The notes under the pieces: model-generated | The model's input: only the letters and a program-made list of their open reading frames with translations | Told to the model about the DNA's origin: nothing | Database searches by the model: none | Program-made: the position numbers and the translations under genes | NCBI GenBank assembly: GCA_947630625.1 | Contig: CANRIL010000004.1 | Coordinates: 1 to 64,000, forward strand | Direction: 5' to 3' | DNA: 64,000 nucleotides | Origin: an uncultured Clostridia bacterium | GTDB taxonomy: Bacteria > Bacillota > Clostridia > Oscillospirales > CAG-272 | Shown here: one piece after another, positions 1-9,261 of the stretch | Position numbering within the stretch: the stretch's first letter is position 1 | Layout of the letters: each line of letters begins with the position of its first letter

Positions 1-32
1 TCGCCGTCCCTGCATGATGCTTTTAAAAAATC

Positions 33-887
33 TCAACTTTTTTCATTTTGGGGCTTGACTTTTGTTAGCAGGTCTTTCTTTGACCGATCTTTCACTGTCA
101 GCGCTCCGTGCGGTATTTTTTTTCTGAACGATGTCGGGGAGCATCCGGCGGCGCGGGAAAACTGACGCGAGAAATGCACGGCGCTGCCATAACCGCACAT
201 CTCCGCGATCTCGGACATACTCATGTCCGTGTTGAGAAGCGCGCCCTTCGCGCATTCGACGCGGCTGTTTATTATGTCCGCCCCGCACGACCTGCCGAAC
301 GTCCTCTTGTATATCTCCTGAAAATACTATTTATTCAAATGGAAATGGTCGGCGATGTCGGCGATTTTCCAGTCCTTATCGGGGGAGCTGTATATTTCGC
401 GCCTCACTTCAAGCAGCTCGTCATGATATCTGCCGTACTTTTTCTCAGCTGGGCAAAGGTCTGACACCATGTTCAGCATTGCCCCGATCAAAAGGGCGCA
501 CGTTTCAAGCCCTCTCCGGCTGCGCGAATAAAACGTGTCCGAGATCAGGCGGAATATTGACGAGATCTCTTTTTCATGTTCGCTTTTGATAAACACAGGC
601 GTATCAAACCGAATGGAAAGGTCGTCCATAAAATTGTTAGGTCCGTCAAACTCCATCCAGTCGTTTATATAAACGCCCCCGCACGCGCGGTACTTGTGAT
701 ATGAACGTTTGTTGTAGACGATGAACGTGTTCGGCGGGATGATCCGCTCGACGCCCTCCAAAGTCATATACGCGCGCGTCTTGATGAACAGCATGAGATA
801 GCAGCCGTCTCCCCAGCCGTCCGGTCTGTCGACTTCAAATCCTACGTCTTCGACAGCATCACAGCCCATACAGAATATTTCGAACAT
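33..887 (-). pseudogene. AraC-family transcriptional regulator interrupted by an in-frame amber stop
   Basis: The track gives two pieces in the same frame (327-983 and 33-224). The first ends ...HFHLNK and a TAG at 327-329 follows. Reading through gives YFQEIYKRTFG and then the second helix-turn-helix (MSMSEIAEMCGYGSAVHFSRQF), the usual AraC C-terminal layout. Families of this type usually have Ser before YFQ, so TCG to TAG would explain the stop. The N-terminal part is a cupin-like sensor domain. I place the start at 887 because GGGGAGATG precedes that ATG; the track start is 32 codons longer. The gene is divergent from the beta-mannosidase, so it probably regulated the glycoside hydrolase pair. 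A truncated product would lack the second DNA-binding helix. Sequencing error or a strain-specific mutation are alternatives. Confidence 0.85.
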
Positions 888-1116
888 CGCTTCATCTCCC
901 CGCCCGAAAATGATGCCTTTTTGCCAAAAAGCATCTTTCACATTTTGATTATATTCCATACATTTAAAAAAGTAAATATTCAATCGCGGTCATGATTTAA
1001 CATATCGTCGGATTTCGCATTCACAGCGCCGGAAGTTCCGCCGCCGCTCTCGACAAGCATGCTTTTTCGTGATATATTTATATTTGCAAGCGAAGAACTG
1101 CCAAAGGACATTTGCC

Positions 1117-3591
1117 ATGACTGTCGACACAAACTGGACGCTCATTTATGACGGAAAAGAATACAGCTGCGGGAAGCTGCCCGTGTCGTGCCTCGGCACG
1201 CTGCGCGGCGTCGCCGCCCCGCCTGACTATTCGGTCGGCGAAAACCAATATGAAGCTGAAAAAATCGCCCGCCGGGACTCGATCTTCCGCACCGTTTTCG
1301 ATGCGGATACAAATATGTCGGTGCTTGTCCTGCGCGGCGTCGATACGATCGCGGACGTATACCTGAACGGCGTCCTGCTCGGGCACTTCGACAACATGCA
1401 CAGGGTCTGGGCGTTCCGCATACCGGACGGCGCTCTATATTCGGTCGGAAACGCGCTTGAAGTCAGGGTCAAATCGCCCGTCGTCTTTGCAGAGGAGGCG
1501 CACGCGGCGCGGCCGCTGTTCGGCGTGTCCTCGACTTTGCCCGGATACCAGCACATCCGCAAGGCGCACTATATGTACGGCTGGGACTGGGGCGCCGTCA
1601 TCCCCGACATGGGAATATACGGCTCGCTTGAGCTTAGGCGGGACGAATATGAGCTGTTTGCCGACATAAAGGAGGATTTCAGCGATGACTATTCCTCCGT
1701 CAAAGTAAGCGTTGCGCCCGCGCTTTATTCGCTCATAACGGGAAAACGCGCCGAATCCCATATTAGCGCGGAGATTATATTCAACAGCGAGGCGGCGCGC
1801 GCCGCCATAGGCGAAAAAGCCGTATTTGAAGTTGACGCCCCGCGCCTCTGGTTCCCGAACGGTTATGGAGAGCAGCCGCTATATGATGTAAGCATCGCCA
1901 CTGACGACGGGCGCGAGAAAAATTTCGCGATAGGTTTGCGGGAGATAAAGCTCTGCCGGGACAGGCTCGACGACGGAGGGCGCGAATTCTGCATCTCCGT
2001 CAACGGCAAAAAGATATTTGCCCGCGGCGCAAACTATATCCCGGAAGATAACATAATCCCCGACATAACGAACGAAAAAATTTACCGTACGATCTCCGAC
2101 ATGAAGGCCGCCAGCTTCTGCATGACGCGCGTCTGGGGCGGCGGGTATTATCCCGGCGATTTCTTCTACGACTGCTGCGACAGAATGGGGATCCTTGTCT
2201 GGCAGGACTTCATGTTCGCGTGCGCCGTCTACGATTTTGACGATACAGAGCTTGAAGGCATCTACCGCGAGTCGTGCGACAACATTCTCCGGATAAAAAA
2301 TCATCCGTCGCTCGCGCTCTGGGGCGGGAACAACGAGCTTGAGGAGATGTGGGAAACGTGGGGTGTCCCCGACGACAAACAGGCGAGAGAGTGTTATTTC
2401 CGGATGTTCGGCGGGGACGGCAGGCGGGGGCTTATCGAGTCCGCGATCGAATATTGCGGGAGCGACACGCCTTACTGGCCGAGCTCGCCGAGCCGGGGCG
2501 GCGGCATATATGAAGGCAGCAAATGCTTTGATCACAGCTATTCCGTCGACGACGGGGACAGCCACTACTGGCAGGTTTGGCACGGATACAAACCGATCGA
2601 GGCATTCAGGCAGAACGTGCACAGATTCTGCTCCGAGTTCGGCTTTGAGAGCCTGCCCGATTACAAGACAGTGCGGTATTTTACGGGCGAGGACGAACCG
2701 AATCTCTGCTCAAATTCTATGACCGCGCACCAGAAATGCGAGCTCGGCAATGAAAAGCTGATGTTTTATATGGCGGAGGTCATGCTGATCCCGCGCACGA
2801 TAAGGGGAATGATATACGCCTCCGAGCTCGTTCAGGCGGAGTGCATCAGGACGGATGTCGAACATCTGCGCCGCCGCAGGGGGCGCAGCATGGGCGCGCT
2901 GTTCTGGCAGTATAACGACTGCGCGCCGATGATATCATGGTCGTGCACAGATTATTTCGGGAACAAGAAGGGGCTTTACAATTATTCGAGCCGGTTCTTC
3001 TCTCCCCTGCTCGTTAGCTGCGACACGTCCGACATAAAAAATGTGACCTTCAACGCTTCAAGCGAGCTTTTGTATCCGTTTGAAGGGACGTTGAAATACA
3101 GTCTTTGCGACATCGACGGGCGGACAATTCTTTCCGGCTCGCACAAGTTTACGGCTGATCCGCTGTCGGCAAAGGATATCGAAGTTTTAAATCTCTCCTC
3201 CTTCCTCCCGGACAAAAAATCGAAACGGACGCGGTATATTGAATTTTCCGTGCTCCGCGACGGCGGAGTTTACAGCCGCGGGGTAGAGCTGTTCCTGTAT
3301 CCGAGGGAGTTTGAGTTCCGCGATTTTGTTATAACCGAAAAAATCACGGAGACGGACGGCGAGTTTTCACTGACGCTCACCGCAGACGGTTTTATACATG
3401 CCGCATCGCTCACGCATGACGAATATATTATCGAAATGTCGGACAACTGGTTTGATATTCTGCCAAACACGCCCGTAACGGTCAAAATCTCAAAGCGCGC
3501 CCGTACAATTGACGGGAAAGCAGTACTTCTGACGCCGGACGATATCGGGAAGATCAGGATAACGCACTGCGGTAATTACACAAACGCGTGA
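1117..3591 (+). CDS. Beta-mannosidase, glycoside hydrolase family 2
   Basis: Predicted exo-beta-mannosidase that releases terminal beta-mannose from mannan-type or N-glycan core oligosaccharides. The layout is an N-terminal sugar-binding beta-sandwich (about 1-180), an immunoglobulin-like domain, then a TIM barrel. Family motifs seen are YGWDWG, RVWGGGYY, WGGNNELEE with the likely acid/base Glu near residue 407, and CSEFGFES with the likely nucleophile Glu near 507. The ATG at 1117 is preferred over the track start because AAAGGA lies 8 bases upstream. No signal peptide is seen, so it probably acts in the cytoplasm on imported oligosaccharides. It is followed after 60 bases by the alpha-xylosidase in the same direction, suggesting one operon for a mixed plant or host glycan. 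GH2 membership is secure; the exact substrate is inferred. Confidence 0.9.
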   Translation: MTVDTNWTLIYDGKEYSCGKLPVSCLGTLRGVAAPPDYSVGENQYEAEKIARRDSIFRTVFDADTNMSVLVLRGVDTIADVYLNGVLLGHFDNMHRVWAFRIPDGALYSVGNALEVRVKSPVVFAEEAHAARPLFGVSSTLPGYQHIRKAHYMYGWDWGAVIPDMGIYGSLELRRDEYELFADIKEDFSDDYSSVKVSVAPALYSLITGKRAESHISAEIIFNSEAARAAIGEKAVFEVDAPRLWFPNGYGEQPLYDVSIATDDGREKNFAIGLREIKLCRDRLDDGGREFCISVNGKKIFARGANYIPEDNIIPDITNEKIYRTISDMKAASFCMTRVWGGGYYPGDFFYDCCDRMGILVWQDFMFACAVYDFDDTELEGIYRESCDNILRIKNHPSLALWGGNNELEEMWETWGVPDDKQARECYFRMFGGDGRRGLIESAIEYCGSDTPYWPSSPSRGGGIYEGSKCFDHSYSVDDGDSHYWQVWHGYKPIEAFRQNVHRFCSEFGFESLPDYKTVRYFTGEDEPNLCSNSMTAHQKCELGNEKLMFYMAEVMLIPRTIRGMIYASELVQAECIRTDVEHLRRRRGRSMGALFWQYNDCAPMISWSCTDYFGNKKGLYNYSSRFFSPLLVSCDTSDIKNVTFNASSELLYPFEGTLKYSLCDIDGRTILSGSHKFTADPLSAKDIEVLNLSSFLPDKKSKRTRYIEFSVLRDGGVYSRGVELFLYPREFEFRDFVITEKITETDGEFSLTLTADGFIHAASLTHDEYIIEMSDNWFDILPNTPVTVKISKRARTIDGKAVLLTPDDIGKIRITHCGNYTNA

Positions 3592-3651
3592 CACGGCAGT
3601 AAATTTTCAAAACAGCTTCAAAACCGAAGCCTGCAATTACGGAGGTTTTTC

Positions 3652-5919
3652 ATGAAATTCAGAAACGGACGCTGGCTCACAAAGAAGGGAGCCCGGAGCT
3701 TTTCGCCCAAAATCGCATACGAAATAAATGTATCCGGCGGCAGTGTAAAAATATTCGCCCCGTCATTCGGAGTTAATCACAGGGGGGACACGCTCGGCGG
3801 CGTCTGTTTCACGATAGAAATAAGCGCACCGTTCGACGACGCGCTCAGGATCAAAATTCATCATCACAAGGGACGCGCCGACTCCGGCGCGCATTTCCCG
3901 CTGAGCATCGCCGGCGGCGCGCTTGAGACGGAAGATACGCCGGAGCTTCTGACTGTGCGCTCCGGCAGCCTCGAACTCAAAATAAATAAAAGTGACTGCT
4001 CGATGCGGTTTTACCGCCGCGGCAAGCTCCTTACATCGTCAACAGGCGACGATCTTTCATATATAGTCGAGGACTGGCAGGGCGACGCTTATCCCGGCGG
4101 GACGGCATATATGTGCCAGCGCCTCGCGCTTGACGTGGACGAGCTCATATACGGGCTCGGCGAGAGGTTCACCCCGATTGTACGAAACGGTCAGTCCGTC
4201 TCGGTCTGGAACGAGGACGGCGGCACAAGTACCGAGCAATCGTATAAAAATGTCCCGTTCTTCCTGTCGAATCGGGACTACGGCGTATTTGTGAACGACC
4301 CCGGGCGCGTCGAATTTGAGATCGCGACCGAAACTGTGAACAGGACGGCTTTCTCCGCGGAGGGCGAGTCTCTTGACTATTTCATCTTCTGCGGCGACAC
4401 GATGAAGGACGTTCTTTACCGCTATACGGAGCTCACCGGCAAGCCTTCCCTGCCGCCGCGCTGGAGCTTCGGGCTGTGGCTCTCAACATCGTTCACGACG
4501 AACTACGACGAAAAGACTGTCATGAGCTTCATTGACGGGATGCTGGAGCGCGGTATTCCCCTTTCGGTATTCCACTTCGACTGCTGCTGGATGAAGCCGT
4601 TTCATTGGACTGATTTTCTTTGGGACAGCGACGTATTCCCCGACCCCGAAGGGATGATACGGCGAATCCACGAGCGCGGCGTCAAAGTGTGCGTCTGGAT
4701 CAACCCATATATCGCGCAGCAGTCGGCGCTTTTTGACGAGGGGTGCGAGAAGGGGTATTTTCTGAATCGCGCGGACGGCTCGGTGTGGCAATGGGACATG
4801 TGGCAGTCGGGGATGGCGATCGTCGATTTTACAAATCCCGAAGCCGCGAGCTGGTACGGCAGAGGGCTCAAAACGCTCCTTGACATGGGGGTCGACTGCT
4901 TCAAAACAGATTTCGGCGAACGCATTCCGGACGATGCCGTATATCACAGCGGCGCCGATCCTCAGAAAATGCACAATCTATATAGTTATCTATATAACGA
5001 GTGCGTTTACGGCGTTCTCACAAAATACAGGGGCGCTGATGACGCCGTGCTTTTCGCGCGTTCGGCGACAGCAGGATGTCAGAAGTTTCCCGTACATTGG
5101 GGCGGCGATTGCTGGTCTGATTACAGCGGCATGGAACAGAGCATACGCGGCGGGCTTTCGCTCACATGCAGCGGATTTTCGTTCTGGAGCCACGATATCG
5201 GCGGATTTGAAAGCTCAGCGACGCCCGACCTTTATAAAAGGTGGTGCGCGTTCGGACTTTTGTCGACGCACAGCAGACTGCACGGAAGCACCGCGTATAA
5301 GGTCCCGTGGCTTTACGGCGAGGAAGCGGTCGAGGTCCTGCGCTTTTTCACGGAGCTTAAACATGAGCTCATGCCTTATCTCTGGTCGGAGGCGCGCCGC
5401 TCAGCGTCGTCGGGCGTTCCCATGATGCGCATGATGGCGCTTGAATTCCAAGATGACCCCAACTGCCGGTATCTTGACAAACAATATATGCTCGGAGATT
5501 CTCTGCTCGTCGCGCCCGTCTTCAACAGTGACGACATCGCGCATTATTACCTCCCCGCCGGGAAGTGGACAAACTTTTTCACCGGGGAGGTCATAGACGG
5601 TGGCGTATGGCGGACGGAGCACGCCTTATATCTTTCAATTCCGCTGTTCGTGCGCGAAAACAGCATTATCCCGCTCGGAATATCGCATCCGGATCCGGTC
5701 TACGGCTTCAGGGGCAACGTGGAACTGCGCGTATTCGGCCTGACCGGACACGCGCAAACGGAGGTATACGACGATTCGGACGTTATCATCAAGGCATCGT
5801 TTGACAAAGCGGAAAACCGTTTCACGGTCACGGGCGGCGCCGGATGCAGGATAAGATACGGTGCCGCCGTAACGAACCTGACGGAAGACCGCGAATCAGG
5901 TGAACTGAACGCATATTGA
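3652..5919 (+). CDS. Alpha-xylosidase, glycoside hydrolase family 31 (YicI-like)
   Basis: Retaining alpha-glycosidase of the YicI branch, expected to remove alpha-xylosyl residues from xyloglucan oligosaccharides. The N-terminal beta-sandwich is followed by a TIM barrel with GLGERFTP, the catalytic motif KTDFGERIP (nucleophile Asp about residue 420), WGGDCWSD (acid/base Asp about 486) and FWSHDIGGF. At 755 residues it matches YicI in length. A strong GGAGG lies just upstream of the ATG. It is the second gene of the GH2-GH31 pair and is followed by a good terminator. No signal peptide is visible, fitting intracellular processing of imported oligosaccharides. Alpha-glucosidase activity is possible, but KTDFGERIP favours xylosidase. 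Confidence 0.92.
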   Translation: MKFRNGRWLTKKGARSFSPKIAYEINVSGGSVKIFAPSFGVNHRGDTLGGVCFTIEISAPFDDALRIKIHHHKGRADSGAHFPLSIAGGALETEDTPELLTVRSGSLELKINKSDCSMRFYRRGKLLTSSTGDDLSYIVEDWQGDAYPGGTAYMCQRLALDVDELIYGLGERFTPIVRNGQSVSVWNEDGGTSTEQSYKNVPFFLSNRDYGVFVNDPGRVEFEIATETVNRTAFSAEGESLDYFIFCGDTMKDVLYRYTELTGKPSLPPRWSFGLWLSTSFTTNYDEKTVMSFIDGMLERGIPLSVFHFDCCWMKPFHWTDFLWDSDVFPDPEGMIRRIHERGVKVCVWINPYIAQQSALFDEGCEKGYFLNRADGSVWQWDMWQSGMAIVDFTNPEAASWYGRGLKTLLDMGVDCFKTDFGERIPDDAVYHSGADPQKMHNLYSYLYNECVYGVLTKYRGADDAVLFARSATAGCQKFPVHWGGDCWSDYSGMEQSIRGGLSLTCSGFSFWSHDIGGFESSATPDLYKRWCAFGLLSTHSRLHGSTAYKVPWLYGEEAVEVLRFFTELKHELMPYLWSEARRSASSGVPMMRMMALEFQDDPNCRYLDKQYMLGDSLLVAPVFNSDDIAHYYLPAGKWTNFFTGEVIDGGVWRTEHALYLSIPLFVRENSIIPLGISHPDPVYGFRGNVELRVFGLTGHAQTEVYDDSDVIIKASFDKAENRFTVTGGAGCRIRYGAAVTNLTEDRESGELNAY

Positions 5920-5958
5920 GCGGCAGAGGTTCCATAAACTTTATACAAGGCTTAAAGC

Positions 5959-6000
5959 AGAGGATCGCCGCACTTTTGCCGGTGCAGCGATCCTCTTTTT
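5959..6000 (+). terminator. Rho-independent terminator after the GH31 gene
   Basis: AGAGGATCGC pairs with GCGATCCTCT around a short inner stem, followed by a run of T. It ends the GH2-GH31 operon and lies between convergent genes. Confidence 0.85.
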
Positions 6001-6007
6001 GTTAAAT

Positions 6008-7018
6008 TCATTTTTTATAAAAATAAGGTCCGCAGAATTCTTCATGCGTTTTGGAATATGTCCACGAGAAATCGTCAGCCGTAACGGTCACGTCCGCGAA
6101 TGATTCCAATACCTCCGGCGTGAGTTCAGCGCCGCTTTCTAAATGGCAGGCAAACTGATCGATGTTGTCAAACAGCACGCAGCCTCCCCGTTCGGTCTGA
6201 GAATATGCTTTCTTTGCCTCTTCTTTTTCCTTGCAGGGCAAAAACTCATATGAAAACATATGCCAAAGAAACGTGGAAAACCGACGTGAATGCAAACACA
6301 GCTTCTTTATTTTCCGGCGGGATTCTGCCGACGGCGTATAGGAGATGACCCACGCCTTTTTATAGTCTCTGCTCTCTTTTTGGCTGAACATGCAAAAAGG
6401 TGTATGCAGCTCTTCAACAGCCCGGCAAAATTCCTGTCTTGCGGCTTCCAAATCAATTTTTTCCTGCTCGCGCCTGTCTTTTCTTTCTTTTAAGATACGG
6501 CGTATCTCCCAAAAGCGCGGCGGCTCGTACATCCGCTCTTCCGGCTCCTCGTCGAGGAGCCATTTCATATCTTCGCACCAAAAACGGATGCAGATAAATC
6601 CCTTCGGCATATCCTCCGGGATATCGTTTATCTCGTACTCTGGACACTGAAAATCAAACTGAAAAATTCCGATATTTATCCTCGGGTCGGGACGGTCATC
6701 TTCAAAGCCGTTCTCCGCTAACTGCTCGACGGTAATTAGATCTTCCGGCGGATATTCAAGGTACTCGCCGGATACAAGGTAGTATCCTCCGCACGGGAAC
6801 TCACCCTTTTTGCCAACGCCGATATGCTCTATTTCGCAGCAGATGGGGTCGATGGCGAACGCATCAAAAAATTCTCTTTCCTCGCCGCTCAAGGACTCGC
6901 AATATTTTGCGAAATTCCGATTTGCCTGCGTCTTCGGTGTCGTATAATTCCGATAGTATTCCCTTGTCTTTTCAACGTCTACGGAAATTTTAAATTCGCC
7001 GTACTGTACAGTCTTCAT
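6008..7018 (-). CDS. Hypothetical protein, unrecognised 336-residue family
   Basis: I do not recognise this family. The protein is acidic and soluble, without a signal peptide or membrane segment. It is rich in aromatic and Cys residues and has a charged helical stretch around 185-215 (RRILKERKDRREQEK) that could form a coiled coil. Third codon positions are less GC-rich than in the glycosidase genes, and the flanks are AT-rich, so it may have been acquired. It converges on the GH31 gene and stands alone. The length and absence of frame breaks support a real gene; no function can be given. Confidence 0.75.
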   Translation of the reverse strand: MKTVQYGEFKISVDVEKTREYYRNYTTPKTQANRNFAKYCESLSGEEREFFDAFAIDPICCEIEHIGVGKKGEFPCGGYYLVSGEYLEYPPEDLITVEQLAENGFEDDRPDPRINIGIFQFDFQCPEYEINDIPEDMPKGFICIRFWCEDMKWLLDEEPEERMYEPPRFWEIRRILKERKDRREQEKIDLEAARQEFCRAVEELHTPFCMFSQKESRDYKKAWVISYTPSAESRRKIKKLCLHSRRFSTFLWHMFSYEFLPCKEKEEAKKAYSQTERGGCVLFDNIDQFACHLESGAELTPEVLESFADVTVTADDFSWTYSKTHEEFCGPYFYKK

Positions 7019-7124
7019 GTTTTTGCCTGTATTAGTTAATTATTATAACATATTCTGCTTCAATTATATCAAAGAAGGTCATCTAAATCAATGCCGCTTG
7101 ATCGGTATTAATATTATTTAATAA

Positions 7125-7748
7125 TTAAAAAGCATGATTCGGTTTTGAAAGCCTCACGTTTTGCGAATCTAAAAATTCATACTTGATCGTAAGGCATTCG
7201 CAAAAATTAAAATAATATCCCGCCTGATTTTTATAACTGTATATTTCAAGCGCCGCAAAGCCAAAATGGTCATCGTCCTCAATAAAGACATCCGCCGGTA
7301 CCGTTAAAGCTTCGTGGTGCTTGAATGTCACCTTCCCAAGCCTGCTTACATCTACGCTGTACTCACCCGAATTGAAATCTTCCGTGCTTATAAATCCGGC
7401 GAAAAACAGCCCTTCCACATCCATGTAATCATCATAGAGGGTGTCGAATTCTATTGCCCTGTACGCTTCCTGATTGCAGAAATAAAGTGCTACGCCGACA
7501 GATACACGGTCGTCGTCATCGCTGTATTCGCTCGCCTCCCCTCCGTAATAGAAATCGAGCGTTACATCATTTATGTTGAAATCGGGGCGGTCACTTTTTA
7601 CTGCCTCCATGATCTGTGGCAAATGCGTAAAACGGCTGAATCCGATTTCAAGCGCGCCGCCGTCCCCGCAAGACGATAAACAGCATATCGACAATATCAA
7701 AGAAATTATACCTAAAGCGATTTTGAGCCTTGTGCGTGTATGTTTCAT
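7125..7748 (-). CDS. Putative lipoprotein of unknown function
   Basis: The N-terminus is a typical lipoprotein signal: a basic start (MKHTRTRLK), a hydrophobic stretch and the lipobox LSSC with the acylated Cys near residue 27. The mature part of about 180 residues is acidic and rich in Tyr and Phe, with no domain I recognise. It is probably anchored on the outer face of the membrane. It lies between the unknown 336-residue protein and the ridA remnant, in an AT-leaning patch. No operon partner is evident. Confidence 0.7.
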   Translation of the reverse strand: MKHTRTRLKIALGIISLILSICCLSSCGDGGALEIGFSRFTHLPQIMEAVKSDRPDFNINDVTLDFYYGGEASEYSDDDDRVSVGVALYFCNQEAYRAIEFDTLYDDYMDVEGLFFAGFISTEDFNSGEYSVDVSRLGKVTFKHHEALTVPADVFIEDDDHFGFAALEIYSYKNQAGYYFNFCECLTIKYEFLDSQNVRLSKPNHAF

Positions 7749-7779
7749 TGCTGCCTCCGAAAAAATGTTGTTTACTGCT

Positions 7780-8079
7780 TTAGATTATACAATAACAGTC
7801 CCCAAAACGCAAGCCCGGCAGCCATATAAAAGCAAAAAAGCCGCCCATGCTTTTCAGAAAGCAGGTTGTTTTGGTGATTTTATCGAGGCTGCTTCCGACC
7901 GCGTCCGGAACGGCGGCTAAATTACGGATCGCCCGCTCGGTTTGCCGGGTAATGCCGCCGTCTGCCAAAACGCCGATTTCCGGCACAAGCGGAATTTGTC
8001 CGGAGGTGTAAATAAAATCACCGGATAAAATCCCCCGGGAATACGGGCTGATTGCTGCGGGAGCCCTTTTTTGTTTCAA
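7780..8079 (-). pseudogene. RidA-family (YjgF/L-PSP) gene, C-terminally truncated
   Basis: The first 75 residues match the RidA family of enamine/imine deaminases: APAAISPYSRG, FIYTSGQIPL, QTERAIRNL, AVGSSLDKITKTTCFLKSM. The family normally continues for about 45 more residues with a PARS...VEIEAIA end, which carries active-site Arg and Glu. Here the sequence switches to GGFFAFIWLPG and stops, so the catalytic half is lost. A run of six T in the coding strand at the switch suggests a frameshift or deletion junction. The only start in this frame is TTG at 8079, with GGAAG about 16 bases upstream. It is probably non-functional. Confidence 0.7.
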
Positions 8080-8118
8080 TGATATAAATGAAAATCTTCC
8101 TTTTTGCCCGGCGAATCG

Positions 8119-8892
8119 TTAAATTTTTCTCTGTGCCAAATCTTTTATTACCTCTCCCGCAATGATCAAACCGACGACTGAGGGAACAAAAGCGTTGCTG
8201 CCGGGAACCTGACGGCGCTGCTTACATTTCCTTGCGGTTCCGGGCGGACAAATACAGTGCGCACGGCAGCTGATCGCCATATCGTCGATCGGTGTCAGAG
8301 GCGGTTCTTTGGAATAAACGACTTTTAGTTTCTTGATTCCGCGACGCCGCAGTTCGTATCGCATGACTTTAGCAAGAGGGCAAACGGAAGTGCTGTAAAT
8401 ATCCGCCACCTCAAATGCTGTCGGGTCGAGTTTGTTTCCCGCACCCATGGAACTTATGATCGGTGTTCCCGTGCTGTCCGCATTGACCGCGAGCGCAATT
8501 TTTCCTGTTACTGTATCTATGGCATCTACAATGTAGTCGTATTCGGAAAAATCGAATTTAGTCGCCGTTTCGGGCGTGTAAAAGGTTTTATGGATCGTAA
8601 CCTTGACATCGGGATTGATTTCGCGAATCCTTTCGGCCGCCACATCCGCTTTGTATTGTCCAACGGTTTTTCTGGTAGCGTGGAGCTGCCGATTCAGGTT
8701 TGTCAAGCATACCTTATCGTCATCGATCAGGTCGATGGCACCGATCCCGGAACGGACAAGAGCCTCCACGGTATATCCACCGACACCGCCGATTCCAAAT
8801 ACGGCAACACGGGAGGCGGCCAGCCGCTCCATCGCCTCTTTTCCAAATAATAGTTCGGTTCTTGAAAATTGGTTCAACATAATATCTTTCAA
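8119..8892 (-). CDS. tcdA: tRNA threonylcarbamoyladenosine dehydratase (TcdA/CsdL)
   Basis: E1-like ThiF/MoeB-fold enzyme that uses ATP to dehydrate t6A37 in tRNA to cyclic ct6A. Seen are the N-terminal FSRTELLFG, the nucleotide-binding GIGGVGGYT (about 33-41), the acidic DLIDDDKV and NLNRQLHA segments, YIVDAID, and the C-terminal motif CRAHCICPPG. At 257 residues it has normal TcdA length. MoeB and ThiF proteins are related, but NLNRQLHATRKTVG and the C-terminus fit TcdA. The small Cys-rich gene lies 20 bases upstream in the same direction and is probably co-transcribed. Confidence 0.9.
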   Translation of the reverse strand: MKDIMLNQFSRTELLFGKEAMERLAASRVAVFGIGGVGGYTVEALVRSGIGAIDLIDDDKVCLTNLNRQLHATRKTVGQYKADVAAERIREINPDVKVTIHKTFYTPETATKFDFSEYDYIVDAIDTVTGKIALAVNADSTGTPIISSMGAGNKLDPTAFEVADIYSTSVCPLAKVMRYELRRRGIKKLKVVYSKEPPLTPIDDMAISCRAHCICPPGTARKCKQRRQVPGSNAFVPSVVGLIIAGEVIKDLAQRKI

Positions 8893-8912
8893 TCCCTGAA
8901 TTTCCGGTTGCT

Positions 8913-9122
8913 TTAACCGTGCAGATACTTTGCACGGTACTCAGCGTTGATCTCGGAGATTTCCTTTTTTCCGTCGATGTATTCCTGATACATTTTATAG
9001 GGATCCCCGCCGCCGAGACAGCAGGAGGAACAGTTTTCACAGCCGCCTCCGCCGCAGTCAAGAGCGCGGCGGATAATTTCCTCCCGCTCTTTTCGTGTCG
9101 TATCTTTGATCAAAATCTTCAT
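8913..9122 (-). CDS. Small cysteine-rich protein of unknown function
   Basis: A 69-residue protein with a basic N-terminal half (MKILIKDTTRKEREEIIRRAL), a compact Cys/Gly cluster (CGGGGCENCSSCC, five Cys in 13 residues) and a charged C-terminal helix (DGKKEISEINAEYRAKYL). The spacing could bind zinc or an Fe-S cluster. It lies directly upstream of tcdA and close to sulfur and metal genes, which suggests a link to thiol or metal handling. I do not recognise a named family. Confidence 0.7.
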   Translation of the reverse strand: MKILIKDTTRKEREEIIRRALDCGGGGCENCSSCCLGGGDPYKMYQEYIDGKKEISEINAEYRAKYLHG

Positions 9123-9201
9123 ATACCTGTTCCTTTTTTGTTTCTTTCAGTTAAAATGACGGACGTATCACTCGTCCTCTTTCCTTTACTGTTTATTAAG
9201 G

Positions 9202-9218
9202 AAATACCGATGCACGCG
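9202..9218. repeat. 17-bp direct repeat, left copy
   Basis: AAATACCGATGCACGCG occurs here and again at 11197-11213. The two copies flank the HMA/SafE and DUF2318 genes. Weaker similarity continues about 23 bases to the right of each copy, so they may be parts of a duplicated gene remnant. Confidence 0.7.
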
Positions 9219-9261
9219 CACGTATCTGCAAAGCACAGTGCCTGTCTGCTCCGGGTCGAAA

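Noticed and set aside
327-329. Recoding of TAG as an amino acid genome-wide
   Set aside because: rodA ends with TAG at 54394-54396 exactly at its expected C-terminus, so TAG works as a stop here.
1879-2622. 247-residue minus-strand ORF inside the beta-mannosidase
   Set aside because: Shadow of a GC-rich gene, with no recognisable domain.
7780-7860. Separate membrane protein encoded in the shifted frame after the ridA break
   Set aside because: The alternate frame gives only a short hydrophobic peptide without start or ribosome-binding site.
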